64,000 nucleotides of DNA from Sphingomonas sp. ATCC 31555 (GTDB taxonomy: Bacteria > Pseudomonadota > Alphaproteobacteria > Sphingomonadales > Sphingomonadaceae), in NCBI RefSeq assembly GCF_000282895.1, contig NZ_ALBQ01000018.1, forward strand, positions 1-64,000, written 5' to 3'. Shown here piece by piece: positions 9,262-18,169 of the stretch. The translations under genes were made by a program, and so were the position numbers. Numbering within the stretch: position 1 is the first letter of the stretch; each line of letters opens with the position of its first letter. Under the pieces are notes generated by a model, which was not told the DNA's origin, ran no database searches, and saw nothing but the letters and a program-made list of their open reading frames with translations.

Positions 9262-9303
9262 TTATCAATCCATTTGCTAACTGGGGGCTGTAAGCGCAAC
9301 GTG

Positions 9304-9338
9304 GAAATGGGACATCTCCGCTAAATAGAAACGGGACA
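9304..9338. repeat. tandem IS-terminal-like repeat GAAAYGGGACA
   Basis: GAAATGGGACA (9304-9314) and GAAACGGGACA (9328-9338) differ at one base and are 24 bases apart. They lie just upstream of a truncated transposase frame, where transposase-binding repeats of an IS end are expected. The matching far end of the element is not visible. Confidence 0.5.
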
Positions 9339-9412
9339 GCCTCCGTTTCGCAGCGGCTCGGTGCCATGCAGTCCTCGGCAACGAGGATGTGCGCACGATG
9401 ACGGTGATCGCG

Positions 9413-9583
9413 ATGAGCGCTGCGGAAATCTCACGGTACGAAACGCTGCAGCGGGTTGAGCGCCGCGAGATTACCGGCAGCGAGGCCGGCGATCTGTTCA
9501 GGCTATGCCGGCGCCAGGTCTATCGGCTCCTGGATAGTTTCCGCGCTGAAGGCGCTGCCCGTCTCGCCTCTCGCAAGCGCGAG
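9413..9583 (+). pseudogene. truncated ISNCY-type transposase (helix-turn-helix end only)
   Basis: The frame from the ATG at 9413 starts with AAEISRYETLQRV and carries CRRQVYRLLDSFRAEGAARL, the N-terminal helix-turn-helix of ISNCY-like transposases. In intact family members this is followed by a basic linker and an rve-type DDE domain. Here similarity stops after LASRKRE, at about 9583. The open frame continues to 9688 only because the joined DNA happens to be open. The catalytic domain is gone, so it is an inactive remnant. Confidence 0.6.
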
Positions 9584-9655
9584 TTCAGCCGCGTCGTCGA
9601 GCGCGCGGCGGAAGCCGGTAACGACGATTTCATCCGGTGCCGCCTTCACCTGATC
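9584..9655 (-). pseudogene. scrap of a TonB-dependent receptor N-terminus
   Basis: Read on the minus strand, about 24 codons give DQVKAAPDEIVVTGFRRAL and a little more. The DEIVVTGFRR-AL pattern is the hallmark opening of the plug domain in sphingomonad/caulobacterial TonB-dependent receptors. The similarity ends where the transposase remnant begins at about 9583, so the two fragments were joined by a deletion or insertion. No barrel or further plug sequence is present nearby. Confidence 0.42.
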
Positions 9656-9823
9656 CGTAGTAAAACATTGATCGCATCGATCGGGTAACTGGGCTGACGC
9701 GGCCCCTCCTCCCCAACGCCTCGGAGTGGTCAACCCAGCGAAGGCACGCAGATCAGGGCAGTCACTCCATAGCGAGGCGCCGAAATGCCACGGATAGGCA
9801 ATCGGTCGCGCCTCGAAGCGCAA
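9656..9823. other. intergenic segment with no recognised gene
   Basis: Between the TonB-receptor scrap and the potassium channel stop. Short open frames exist on both strands but none resembles a known protein or has a convincing start. It probably belongs to the same rearranged patch as the transposase remnant. Confidence 0.4.
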
Positions 9824-10888
9824 TCAAGCGTGTGCGCGATCGTCTCGCTCGCGGGTGGGCACGACCTCGACGATGACATCACCTGCCTCCAGGCGACCCG
9901 CCGCGGCTTCCCAAAAACCGAAGATCGCACTGCCGCGATAGATGCGGTGCCCTAAGCCCGTCGTAATCGCGCTCAACGGTTTGCCGATCTCGTCTGGGGT
10001 GATGGCGCGTTCGCGCAGTGCCACCCGCCCGTCGGTCGCCGCCAAGTCGGCCATATAGTCGGCGAGATGCGCGCCGTGGGTGGACACGGCGAGCAGCAGT
10101 CCGGCGAAGCTCGCCGGGTTGATGACGGTGTTGGCGCCCGCCTGAAGCGCGATCGCTTCGTTGTCCGTCGAGCGGATGACGACGCTGATCGGCAGTTCCG
10201 GCGCGAGCCCGCGCGCGGTGAGTACGATCAGGATTGAAGTATCGTCGCGCCCCGCAGCCACGATCAGTGCGCTTGCCGTCGCGATGCGTACCGCGTCTAG
10301 CGCCGCGTTACGCGTGGCGTTCCCTTCCATCACGGCCACACCGAGCGCCTCGGCATTACGAAGCGCGGCCGGATTGTCGTCGATAACGACGATGGTGTCC
10401 GGATCGGCGCCCCGCCGGATCAGTTCGTTGGCGGCTTCCGATCCGCTGTTGCCGAAACCGGCGATGACGACATGGCCCTGCAGCCGTTGCTGGATCATCG
10501 ACATGCGCCATCGCTCCCAAACCCGCTTGAGCAGAAAATCATAGGCGGTTCCCAGAAAGATCAACCACACAAACAGCCGGATCGGCGTGACGACGAAGGT
10601 GTCGAACATCCGCGCCTGCTGCGTCACCGGCACGATATCGCCATAGCCGACGGTGGTGACGGTGATCATGGTGAAGTAGAGTATGTCGGCGAAGGTAACG
10701 GGCTCGCCGGACGATTGGCGCAGGCCGTCGCGGTCCAGCCAGTGCACCGCCAGCGCGATGCCGATCAGCCCGAACGCAAGCAGCGCGCGCCACGAGAGGG
10801 CCAGCCAAACCGGCGTTTTTGGCCGCCGATACAGATGATAGTGCGTCGTCTGGCTATCGCGGTCCACGATGCGTTCCGATGACGTCAA
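9824..10888 (-). CDS. potassium channel with RCK (TrkA-N) domain
   Basis: A 354-residue two-transmembrane K+ channel. TM1 spans about residues 32-50. The pore loop carries the selectivity filter TVGYGD (about 78-83), and TM2 covers about 98-115. A cytosolic Rossmann RCK domain follows (GHVVIAGFGNSGSEAANEL, then VVIDDNP), ending in a TrkA-C-like segment. The family moves K+ down its gradient under ligand control. The TTG start overlaps the mrpG stop as TTGA, so channel and antiporter are probably made from one transcript with translational coupling. This suggests a joint role in K+ and pH balance. Confidence 0.9.
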   Translation of the reverse strand: MTSSERIVDRDSQTTHYHLYRRPKTPVWLALSWRALLAFGLIGIALAVHWLDRDGLRQSSGEPVTFADILYFTMITVTTVGYGDIVPVTQQARMFDTFVVTPIRLFVWLIFLGTAYDFLLKRVWERWRMSMIQQRLQGHVVIAGFGNSGSEAANELIRRGADPDTIVVIDDNPAALRNAEALGVAVMEGNATRNAALDAVRIATASALIVAAGRDDTSILIVLTARGLAPELPISVVIRSTDNEAIALQAGANTVINPASFAGLLLAVSTHGAHLADYMADLAATDGRVALRERAITPDEIGKPLSAITTGLGHRIYRGSAIFGFWEAAAGRLEAGDVIVEVVPTRERDDRAHA

Positions 10889-11298
10889 CTGCTTGCCGTG
10901 GAGGCGGGCGTATCGCGGGCCGGCGCTTCAAAGGTTGCCCAATCGCCTTGTTCGGTGGGGCGCGGCGGCGGGCCCGCAATGCTGTCCGGCTCGGTCACGG
11001 CACCGATCCGCACGCGGTGCAGATGCACTTTAGCGATCATGTTCGCGGAAATCGGTGCGGTGATGAACAGGAACAGCGAGATCAGCAGTTCGTGCGCGGT
11101 CCAGACGCCCAGCTTCGCCTGAAAGTAAACGACGGAGGCGACCAGCAGCGCGCCGAGCCCGAGCGTGGTCGCCTTGGTGGGGCCGTGCAACCGCTCCATC
11201 GTCGAGGGCAGCCGCACCAGCCCCCAACTGCCGATCAGCACGAAGGCAGCTCCCAGCAGCAGCAGCACGGTGACGGCAATCTCTGCGATCAGGCTCAT
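10885..11298 (-). CDS. mrpG: Mrp/Pha cation:proton antiporter subunit G
   Basis: A 137-residue subunit with three predicted membrane helices (about residues 5-28, 46-62 and 68-90). It has the MrpG/PhaG signatures GLVRLPSTMERLHGPTKATTLG and FLFITAPISANMIAKV. The C-terminal 40 residues are a polar, proline-rich tail of no clear function. The longer open frame upstream is not used: the ATG at 11298 overlaps the mrpF stop as ATGA. It is the last antiporter gene before the K+ channel. Confidence 0.93.
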   Translation of the reverse strand: MSLIAEIAVTVLLLLGAAFVLIGSWGLVRLPSTMERLHGPTKATTLGLGALLVASVVYFQAKLGVWTAHELLISLFLFITAPISANMIAKVHLHRVRIGAVTEPDSIAGPPPRPTEQGDWATFEAPARDTPASTASS

Positions 11299-11564
11299 TC
11301 GACGATGTCTCCGCGCAGCACGAACTTGCAATAGGCGATGGTGCTCACAAAGCCCACCATCGCCAGCAGCAAGGCCGCTTCGAAATAGGTATCGTTGCCG
11401 CCGATCATGCCGATCAGTACGATTAGCGCGATTACATTGATGACCATGGTGTCGAGCGCCATGATCCGATCGCCCAGCGCCGGCCCCTGCAGCAGGCGCC
11501 AGCCGTTGAGCAGCAGGGCAAGCGCGGCGCAGCCCTCGGCGATATGGAGCGCGATGTCGATCAT
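11295..11564 (-). CDS. mrpF: Mrp/Pha cation:proton antiporter subunit F
   Basis: An 89-residue membrane protein with three hydrophobic helices and the family pattern GPALGDRIMALDTMVINV. It belongs to the hetero-oligomeric antiporter and, in characterised Mrp complexes, is needed for assembly. ATG overlaps the preceding mrpE stop (ATGA) and its own stop overlaps mrpG, typical of a tightly coupled operon. Confidence 0.93.
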   Translation of the reverse strand: MIDIALHIAEGCAALALLLNGWRLLQGPALGDRIMALDTMVINVIALIVLIGMIGGNDTYFEAALLLAMVGFVSTIAYCKFVLRGDIVE

Positions 11565-12049
11565 GCGAACACCCGTTGCAGCCGCGCCTCGTAGCGAGTC
11601 TTGATCCGCACAACCTCGGCCGCCGGATCTTCCACATCGAGTGCGTGCACCAGCAGATAGCGCCCATCGGCGGAAACGTCGGAAGATACCGTGCCGGGCG
11701 TAAGGCTGATCGTACCTGCCAGCATGGTGATCGCCTCGGGTGTGGTCAGGTCGATCGGCACGATCAGCCAGCGCGCGCGAAGATCGCGGTTACGGCGGAA
11801 AAGGATCAGCCAGGCGACCTGGAAATTGGCAATGAGGATGTCGAGCAGCACGATGCCCAAATAGGCTACAAAAGCGCCGCGGAACCGCATCCTGGGCCGG
11901 TCTGGCCAGAAGGGCTGGGTAAATTTGGGCAGCGCCAGCGCAAAGATCGCGCCTAGGGCGATGCTGCCGGCCGTGATGGCATTGGCCATCAGCAACCACA
12001 CGATCAGCAGCATCGCGGACAGCCCAGGATGAGGGAGCAGATGCCTCAC
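11561..12049 (-). CDS. mrpE: Mrp/Pha cation:proton antiporter subunit E
   Basis: A 162-residue MrpE-type subunit. Two or three N-terminal helices are followed by the family's cytosolic part with LTTPEAITMLAGTISLTPGTVS and LLVHALDVED. The start is GTG at 12049, overlapping the mrpD stop as GTGA. Confidence 0.92.
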   Translation of the reverse strand: MRHLLPHPGLSAMLLIVWLLMANAITAGSIALGAIFALALPKFTQPFWPDRPRMRFRGAFVAYLGIVLLDILIANFQVAWLILFRRNRDLRARWLIVPIDLTTPEAITMLAGTISLTPGTVSSDVSADGRYLLVHALDVEDPAAEVVRIKTRYEARLQRVFA

Positions 12050-13572
12050 GGCGCGCTATCTCCCAGCACAGCTGCGACGTAGCGGTCGGGGGCCAGGATC
12101 TGCGCCGCGGCAGCACGCGTCTGCTTCGTCATCCATCCCCCTGTAAAGGAAAGTAGAGCGAGGATCATCATCAACGCCAGCGGTGCCGCGAGTTCGATGC
12201 GAGAGCGCGGCACCGCAGCGACGGCATCGGCGTGTGGCGGTGCGGTCTTCCAGAAGATCGTGCTGCCGCTCCGCGAGAAGCCGATCACGCCGATCAGCGT
12301 GCTGAGGAGAATCGCGGTCCAGATCGCCTGCCAGCCCTGCACGCCGAAACTTGCGTCGAGGATTAGCAGCTTGCCGATGAAGCCAGCGAGCGGCGGCAGC
12401 CCCACCGCGGCGATCCCGGCGGTCAGGTACAGAAGTCCGGCGGCGTCCTGTCCGGCAAAACGCGGGCTCGGCACGATCGCATCGCCATATTGACCCCGCC
12501 GCCGGAGCGTGACGTCCGCGACCAAGAAAAGCGCGGCGCCTGCCAGCGTCGCCTGCACCATGTAGTAGAGGGCGGCAGAAAGCGCCGCTTCATTCCAGCA
12601 GGAAACGGCCATCAGCAATGTCCCGGTGGATGCGAGCACCGCGAACGCCGCCTGCTCGCGCAGGCCCCTCGCCGCCAGCACGCCCACAAAGCCGACCACC
12701 GCGCCGGCGATCGCGGCAGGCAACAGATAGGGTGCAGGTACCCACGCCGCTGCGCCAGCCTGCGCGCCGAAGATCAAGGGCACCGTACGGATCATCGCAT
12801 AGACGCCCAACTTGGTCATGATGGCAAACAGCGCCGCCACGACCGGCATCGTCGCGGCATAGGTGCGCGGCAGCCATAGGTGGATCGGCACCACCGCCGC
12901 TTTCAGCGCGAACACCGCCATGAGCAGCAATGCCGCGACCCGCAGCAGCCCTTGGTCCTCCGCTCCCAGGCCGGCAACCCGCACGGCAAGATCGGCCATG
13001 TTGAGTGTTGCTGTCAGGCCGTAGAGCAAGCCCAGCGCGATCAGGAACAGCGCCGATCCGATGATGTTGACCACGACATAGGCCACGCCCGCCTTCAGCC
13101 GCAGCGCCCCCTGCCCGTGCAGCATCAGCCCATAAGACGCGATCAGCAGCACTTCGAAGAACACAAACAGGTTGAACAGGTCGCCGGTCAAGAATGCGCC
13201 GTTCAGCCCCAGCAGCTGAAAGTGAAACAGCGGATGGAAATGCCAGCCCTTTCGATCCGCGCGGGTGATCACCGCGTGGGACAATACGATGATGGCAAGC
13301 ACGGCCACCAGCACCAGCATCGTCGCTGCCAGCTGATCGAGCACCAGCACGATGCCGAACGGTGCCGGCCATGCACCCACGGCATAGCTGCGGATCGCGC
13401 CGTCCTGGGCCACGATGAATAACGCGACGGCGGCCGCTAGCATCATGAGGCACCCGGCCAGCGACAGATAGAGACTGAAAATCCGACGCCGCCGCATCAA
13501 CAGCATCGTCACCGGCGCGGTTACCGCCGGCACGACGATCGGGGCGATCATCAACTGGTCAAGCGGCATCAT
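12046..13572 (-). CDS. mrpD: Mrp/Pha cation:proton antiporter subunit D
   Basis: A 508-residue, NuoN/NuoM-like membrane subunit with about 14 helices, thought to form a proton pathway. Recognisable segments include FVFFEVLLIASYGL with a key glutamate, FALKAAVVPIHLWLPRTYA with the conserved lysine and histidine, and GLPPLAGFIGKLLIL. The ATG at 13572 overlaps the mrpC stop as ATGA; a second ATG follows at once. The open frame extends 390 bases upstream through mrpC in another frame, but that part is not protein-like. Confidence 0.93.
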   Translation of the reverse strand: MMPLDQLMIAPIVVPAVTAPVTMLLMRRRRIFSLYLSLAGCLMMLAAAVALFIVAQDGAIRSYAVGAWPAPFGIVLVLDQLAATMLVLVAVLAIIVLSHAVITRADRKGWHFHPLFHFQLLGLNGAFLTGDLFNLFVFFEVLLIASYGLMLHGQGALRLKAGVAYVVVNIIGSALFLIALGLLYGLTATLNMADLAVRVAGLGAEDQGLLRVAALLLMAVFALKAAVVPIHLWLPRTYAATMPVVAALFAIMTKLGVYAMIRTVPLIFGAQAGAAAWVPAPYLLPAAIAGAVVGFVGVLAARGLREQAAFAVLASTGTLLMAVSCWNEAALSAALYYMVQATLAGAALFLVADVTLRRRGQYGDAIVPSPRFAGQDAAGLLYLTAGIAAVGLPPLAGFIGKLLILDASFGVQGWQAIWTAILLSTLIGVIGFSRSGSTIFWKTAPPHADAVAAVPRSRIELAAPLALMMILALLSFTGGWMTKQTRAAAAQILAPDRYVAAVLGDSAP

Positions 13573-13922
13573 GCGCCCTTCTCCTCGTCCGGATCGACGC
13601 GGCCGTCGACCTGGTCCGACCCGCTTTCGAGGAAACTGCGCAGCGAAAGGATCACCGTCAGCGCGGTCATGCCGAAGGTGATAACGATGGCGGTAAGCAC
13701 CAGTGCCTGCGGCAAGGGATCGGCATGCTCGATGACGCCCTTGGCGTACAGCGGCGGCCGGTCGACGATCAACCGGCCGATCGCGAATAGGAACAGGTTC
13801 ACCGCATAGGAAAGAAGCGTCAGCCCCAGCACGACCTGGAACGTCCGACCTCGCAGCGCAAGGTACACGCCGCCCGTGACCAGCACCGAGATGGCGGAGG
13901 CGACGAGGAATTCCAGGCTCAT
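13569..13922 (-). CDS. mrpC: Mrp/Pha cation:proton antiporter subunit C
   Basis: A 117-residue NuoK-like subunit with three helices. The conserved [16 protein letters not shown] and [17 protein letters not shown] segments are present. ATG overlaps the mrpA/B stop. The polar C-terminus ([12 protein letters not shown]) is cytosolic. Confidence 0.93.
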   Translation of the reverse strand: MSLEFLVASAISVLVTGGVYLALRGRTFQVVLGLTLLSYAVNLFLFAIGRLIVDRPPLYAKGVIEHADPLPQALVLTAIVITFGMTALTVILSLRSFLESGSDQVDGRVDPDEEKGA

Positions 13923-16726
13923 GCCCCCTCCCCCTCACTCTTCGCCGCGCGTTGAGCGACATGGCTCAACTGCGATAGCGCCATCATCACCGCGCCCACT
14001 ACGACGGCGGCGACGCCCAGATCGAACAGCATCGCCGTCGCCAGCTCGAACTCGCCGATCAGCGGCAGGTGGAAGTGGCCGAAGCTGCTGCTGAGAAACG
14101 GTGCGCCGAAAACCAGCGCGCCCAGGCCCGTCGCGGCGGCGATCAGGACGCCGAAACCGATCAGCTGGTGCTCGCCGATCTTGCGCCGCTCGTCGGTCCA
14201 ATCGAACCCCGATGCCAGATATTGCAGCAGGATCGCTATCGAGAAGACCAGCGCGGCGATGAAGCCGCCACCCGGCTGGTTGTGCCCCCGCAAGAAGATG
14301 TAGATGCCGACGAGCAGAGCCAACGGCAGCAGCAATCGCGTGGCCATGACGAACATCATCGGATGGCGCTCCGGTGAATGCAGATCCGCCGATCGCCATT
14401 CGCGCAGCCGCCGCCCGGCAGCGCCACGCGCCGCGGGCTCCAGTAGAGCAAAGATGGAAAGCCCCGCGATGCCGAGAACGATGATCTCGCCAAGCGTATC
14501 GAAAGCGCGGAAGTCCACCAACGTAACGTTGACGACATTGGTGCCACCGCCGCCCGCGTAGCTGTTTTCCCAATGAAAGCGCGAAATTCCCTCGCGCACC
14601 GGCCGCGTCATGATCGCCCAGGCAAGCCAACCTGTGCCCCCGCCGGCTGCAATCGCGATGGCAGCGTCTCGCAGGCGCCGCCCCACACCCGAGAGCCGCG
14701 GCGGCGATCCGGGCAGCAGGTGCAGCGCGAGCAGCATCAACAGGATCGTCACCACCTCCACGGCGATCTGCGTCAGCGCAAGGTCGGGGGCCGACAGGTG
14801 AACGAAGGCAAGCGCCATGACGAGGCCGATGACGCTGATAAAGATCAGCGCTAAAAAGCGCCGCCGATCAACAGCGACCACTGCGACGGTGGCGATCATC
14901 AACGCTCCCCAGGCAACGATCGCCACCGGCGATGCGGGGTTGGTCGCGCCCGCGCCCGCCGGGGCACCGAAGCGGAGCGCCGCCTCTAAGCCCAGCGCCA
15001 GAACAACGATGAAGAGGACGAAGACGTAACGCTGCAGCGCGGCTACGTGTACCAACGCGGAGGCTTGGCGCATCGCTCGAACGAAGACCTCGATACTCGC
15101 ATCGAACATCCGCTTGGCGTCCGGCGATGGGAGTTGCTCCATCCCTGCGGCGACGATGCGATATCCCCACAGCAGCAAGATCGCCACGGCTACCGCCCCC
15201 ATGCTCATCAGCAGCGCCGGATTAACGCCGTGCCATAATGCGAGGTGCAATGTGGGCGCGGCAGTGCCGGTGACCACTGCACTTGCCGCCGCGACAAGCG
15301 GCCCTGCCAGCGTCATCGGCAACAACCCGAGCGCGAGCGCAATCAGCACCAGCAATGCGGGCGGACCTAGCAACAGCGCCCTCGGATCATGCGGCGCCGT
15401 AACCTCCCCGGTGCGGCGCGGGCCGAAATGCAGCCCAACCGCATAGCGGAGCGAATACGCCGCAGACAGCATCGCCGCGACCGTCGCCAGCACCGGCACC
15501 AACAACGCCTGGCCCATGAAGACGGTGTGCGCGCTTTGCTCAAGCATCATCTCCTTCGAAATGAAGCCGCCGAGCGGTGGCACACCCGCCATTGCCGACG
15601 CTGCCAATACGCCCAGCGTCGCCGTGAGCGGCAATACGCGCGCCAACCCGCCAAGGCGGCGGATGTCGCGCGTACCGGTTTCATGGTCGATGATGCCGGC
15701 ATGCATGAAAAGCGCCGCCTTGAACGCCGCATGGTTCAGGATGTGGAAGATCGCAGCCGTTACCGCTGCGACCGTCCCGAAGCCAAGCAGCATCACCATC
15801 AGCCCCAACTGGCTGATCGTCGAATAAGCAAGGATCGCCTTCAGATCATACCGGAACAGCGCGACGCCGGCGCCGAACAACATCGTCGCAAGCCCTACCG
15901 GGACAACGATCGAGAACCACAGATCCGTGCCGGCGAGCACCGGCCACAGCCGCGCGAGAAGGAACACTCCTGCCTTCACCATCGTCGCCGAATGCAGATA
16001 GGCGCTCACCGGAGTCGGCGCGGCCATGGCGTGAGGTAACCAGAAATGGAACGGAAACTGCGCGGATTTCGTGAAGGCGCCGATCAGGACAAGGATCAGA
16101 ATCGCCGGATAGAGCGGCGATGCCTGCACCATCTGACCGCGGGCGAGGATCTCCGCCAGTTCATAGGAGCCCGCCGCCTTGCCGAGCAACACCATTCCCG
16201 CGATCAGCGCCAGACCGCCACCGCCGGTGATCGTCAGTGCCATGCGGGCGCCCTGGCGCGCCTCCGCCCGATCGCGCCAGAAGCCGATCAGCAAAAACGA
16301 TGCGAGGCTGGTCAACTCCCAGAAGACCAGCATTAGCAGCACGTTGCTTGCAAGCGCGATGCCCAGCATTGCCCCCTGGAACAGCATGAGGAACGACAGG
16401 AAGCGCGCCGTCGGCTCGTCCTTTCCCAAATAGCCCTGGGCATAAACAATGACGAGCAGTCCGATGCCGAGGATCAGGCCGGCGAACAGCAGTGCAACCG
16501 GGTCCATCCACAGGCTGAGGTCGAGCCCGAGCATGGGGATCCAGCCCAGCCGGATCGTCGGCGCGTCGCCGGCCAGTGCAGCACCGGCCTGCGAAAGCAG
16601 CAACGCCAGTCCGACCGCGCTGCCGCTCGCCGCAATACCGATATGCATCCGGCGCGATGCGCGCCGAGCCAACAACAACAATAGAACCGCACCAAAAGGC
16701 AGACAGATCAAGGCCAGCAAGGCCAC
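13919..16726 (-). CDS. mrpA: fused Mrp/Pha antiporter subunits A and B
   Basis: A 935-residue fusion. The first part is NuoL-like (about residues 1-650), with [39 protein letters not shown] and [13 protein letters not shown] holding the ion-path residues. An MrpA C-terminal region follows, then an MrpB domain (about 790-935) with [16 protein letters not shown]. The A/B fusion marks the Pha-type (group 2) systems; Sinorhizobium Pha is a K+/H+ antiporter. The chosen GTG start at 16726 has AAGGGG eight bases upstream. The frame is open further up, but that part is not conserved-looking. It is first in the minus-strand operon mrpAB-C-D-E-F-G-channel. Confidence 0.92.
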   Translation of the reverse strand: MALLALICLPFGAVLLLLLARRASRRMHIGIAASGSAVGLALLLSQAGAALAGDAPTIRLGWIPMLGLDLSLWMDPVALLFAGLILGIGLLVIVYAQGYLGKDEPTARFLSFLMLFQGAMLGIALASNVLLMLVFWELTSLASFLLIGFWRDRAEARQGARMALTITGGGGLALIAGMVLLGKAAGSYELAEILARGQMVQASPLYPAILILVLIGAFTKSAQFPFHFWLPHAMAAPTPVSAYLHSATMVKAGVFLLARLWPVLAGTDLWFSIVVPVGLATMLFGAGVALFRYDLKAILAYSTISQLGLMVMLLGFGTVAAVTAAIFHILNHAAFKAALFMHAGIIDHETGTRDIRRLGGLARVLPLTATLGVLAASAMAGVPPLGGFISKEMMLEQSAHTVFMGQALLVPVLATVAAMLSAAYSLRYAVGLHFGPRRTGEVTAPHDPRALLLGPPALLVLIALALGLLPMTLAGPLVAAASAVVTGTAAPTLHLALWHGVNPALLMSMGAVAVAILLLWGYRIVAAGMEQLPSPDAKRMFDASIEVFVRAMRQASALVHVAALQRYVFVLFIVVLALGLEAALRFGAPAGAGATNPASPVAIVAWGALMIATVAVVAVDRRRFLALIFISVIGLVMALAFVHLSAPDLALTQIAVEVVTILLMLLALHLLPGSPPRLSGVGRRLRDAAIAIAAGGGTGWLAWAIMTRPVREGISRFHWENSYAGGGGTNVVNVTLVDFRAFDTLGEIIVLGIAGLSIFALLEPAARGAAGRRLREWRSADLHSPERHPMMFVMATRLLLPLALLVGIYIFLRGHNQPGGGFIAALVFSIAILLQYLASGFDWTDERRKIGEHQLIGFGVLIAAATGLGALVFGAPFLSSSFGHFHLPLIGEFELATAMLFDLGVAAVVVGAVMMALSQLSHVAQRAAKSEGEGA

Positions 16727-17060
16727 CCGTATTTCCCCTTCACGTCGCTGTACGCATCGCCCTGCATCCACAGATAGATAACCACCCGTGTACCCATCCG
16801 GACGCCATTTGAACACGAAAAGGGGATGTTTTTATCCACTCAGGCGCTGCTTCACGCCGAAGGCAACCTGAATGCCGCAGCGCTCGCCAGGCGCTCGCTT
16901 CCCTGCCGGGTGGCGGTGGCAACACGCTCTACCACTCGCTTTATGCCAAGATCCAGTTACGGGAGCCCGTCACTTTCCTATCGGCCGGGTTCCGACGCTG
17001 GTCACAGGAGAGAAGGGCCTGCAAGTCCTTCGCACAGGTCTGATACGCGTCCCACACACG
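16727..17060. other. intergenic region between rpmE terminator and mrp operon
   Basis: About 330 bases upstream of mrpA/B. It should hold the mrp promoter on the minus strand. I see no clear -35/-10 pair, no RNA gene and no open frame with a credible start or known family. Confidence 0.4.
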
Positions 17061-17106
17061 AAAACGCCCCTCGGACTTGCACCGGAATGCAAAGCCAAGG
17101 GGCGCC
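17061..17106 (-). terminator. rho-independent terminator after rpmE
   Basis: On the minus strand GGCGCCCCTTGG pairs with CCGAGGGGCG (one G-T pair). An inner TTTGCA/TGCAAG hairpin lies in the loop, and GTTTTC follows the stem. It begins 37 bases after the rpmE stop. Confidence 0.7.
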
Positions 17107-17142
17107 TTGTAGCTTGGGCGGGGGCCGGGAGCCCCTCCCCGA

Positions 17143-17373
17143 TTACTTCTTGCCGAGCGAGAGGCCGCCGAAACGCTTGTTGAAGCGCGCAACCTGGCCG
17201 CCCTGATCGAGCAGCTGGCCGCGGCCGCCCGTCCAGGCCGGGTGCGCGAGCGGATCAATCTCGAGCTGCATGAGATCGCCTTCCTTGCCCCAGGTCGAGC
17301 GCGTCTCGTAGACGGTGCCGTCCGTCATCTGCACCTTGATCATGTGATAATCGGGATGCGTGTTCTGCTTCAC
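17143..17373 (-). CDS. rpmE: 50S ribosomal protein L31
   Basis: A 76-residue ribosomal protein with the L31 opening [18 protein letters not shown] and the closing [11 protein letters not shown]. It lacks the CxxC zinc cysteines, so it is the zinc-independent form usual in alphaproteobacteria. The GTG start at 17373 follows AAGGA at seven bases spacing. A strong terminator follows it, so it is likely transcribed on its own or as the end of the fabZ run. Confidence 0.95.
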   Translation of the reverse strand: MKQNTHPDYHMIKVQMTDGTVYETRSTWGKEGDLMQLEIDPLAHPAWTGGRGQLLDQGGQVARFNKRFGGLSLGKK

Positions 17374-17457
17374 ATCAAATTCCTTAGAAAAGCCGCCGGT
17401 TTCCGACCGGCAGTGGACGCGCGCGCCTAGCAGAGCCGAGCGTCGCGCGCAACCTTC

Positions 17458-17670
17458 TTACCGCACCCGCCACCAGCGGCGGAACGCAACGACCGACCAG
17501 ATGGCCTCCACCACGCCGAACGGCCAAGCCCCCTGCAGGAAGCCATAGGCCGAGCCGAGCAGGCAGGCTGCGGCGAACCCCAAAACCCACCCATGCGACC
17601 GGGCTTCCATCGCATAGGTGACGAGCATCGCCGTTACCGCGAACAGGCCGAACCAGGTTAGCCCGTCCAA
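17458..17670 (-). CDS. small conserved membrane protein, unknown function
   Basis: A 70-residue protein with two or three hydrophobic segments (about residues 3-20, 27-45, 48-60) and a basic end FRRWWRVR. I do not recognise a characterised family. The start is TTG at 17670, preceded by AGGGGA about six bases upstream, and it lies 19 bases after the fabZ stop on the same strand. It is probably the last gene of the long bamA-fabZ operon. The VVEAIWSVVAFRR pattern resembles small sphingomonad membrane proteins that I recall only as hypothetical. Confidence 0.65.
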   Translation of the reverse strand: MDGLTWFGLFAVTAMLVTYAMEARSHGWVLGFAAACLLGSAYGFLQGAWPFGVVEAIWSVVAFRRWWRVR

Positions 17671-17689
17671 GCTTGATCCCCTGATCGGA

Positions 17690-18169
17690 TCAGGCGCTCG
17701 GCGGATCGGCGATCATGGCGGTGAACTCGCACTCGGCCGCCAGTTCGCCGTCGATCAGTGCCTTGCCGGCGAATTTGCACACGCGCGCGCGCTTCTGCAC
17801 GAATTCGACGTGAAGCTTGAGCAATACGCCCGGCTCCACCGGCTTGCGAAACTTCACGTTGTCGATCGCCATGAAGTAGACGAGCTTGCCAGAGCCGGCC
17901 AGTCCCAGGGATTCGACCGCCAGCACGCCTGCCGCCTGAGCCAGCGCCTCGACAGTGAGCACGCCCGGCATGATCGGACGCCCGGGGAAATGCCCCTGGA
18001 AGAAGGCCTCGTTGATCGTCACCGCCTTCACCGCGACGATCGACTGGTCGAGAATGAGTTCCTCGACGCGATCGACCAGCAGCATGGGAAAGCGGTGGGG
18101 CAGCGCCGCCATCACCCGCCCGATATCGAGCGGGCCGATGTTGCTGCCCCCCTGCCCTGCCTCGCTCAC
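17690..18169 (-). CDS. fabZ: 3-hydroxyacyl-ACP dehydratase FabZ
   Basis: A 159-residue hot-dog-fold enzyme that dehydrates 3-hydroxyacyl-ACP in fatty acid elongation. Catalytic residues are H60 in [12 protein letters not shown] and E74 in VEALAQ. The GTG start overlaps the ompH stop as GTGA. In lipid-A-making bacteria fabZ usually lies between lpxD and lpxA; neither is present here. That fits sphingomonads, which carry glycosphingolipids instead of LPS. Confidence 0.95.
   Translation of the reverse strand: MSEAGQGGSNIGPLDIGRVMAALPHRFPMLLVDRVEELILDQSIVAVKAVTINEAFFQGHFPGRPIMPGVLTVEALAQAAGVLAVESLGLAGSGKLVYFMAIDNVKFRKPVEPGVLLKLHVEFVQKRARVCKFAGKALIDGELAAECEFTAMIADPPSA

Noticed and set aside
16826..17206. 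Plus-strand frames in the rpmE-mrp intergenic region
   Set aside because: Several overlap the terminator and antisense rpmE; none has a ribosome site or family likeness.
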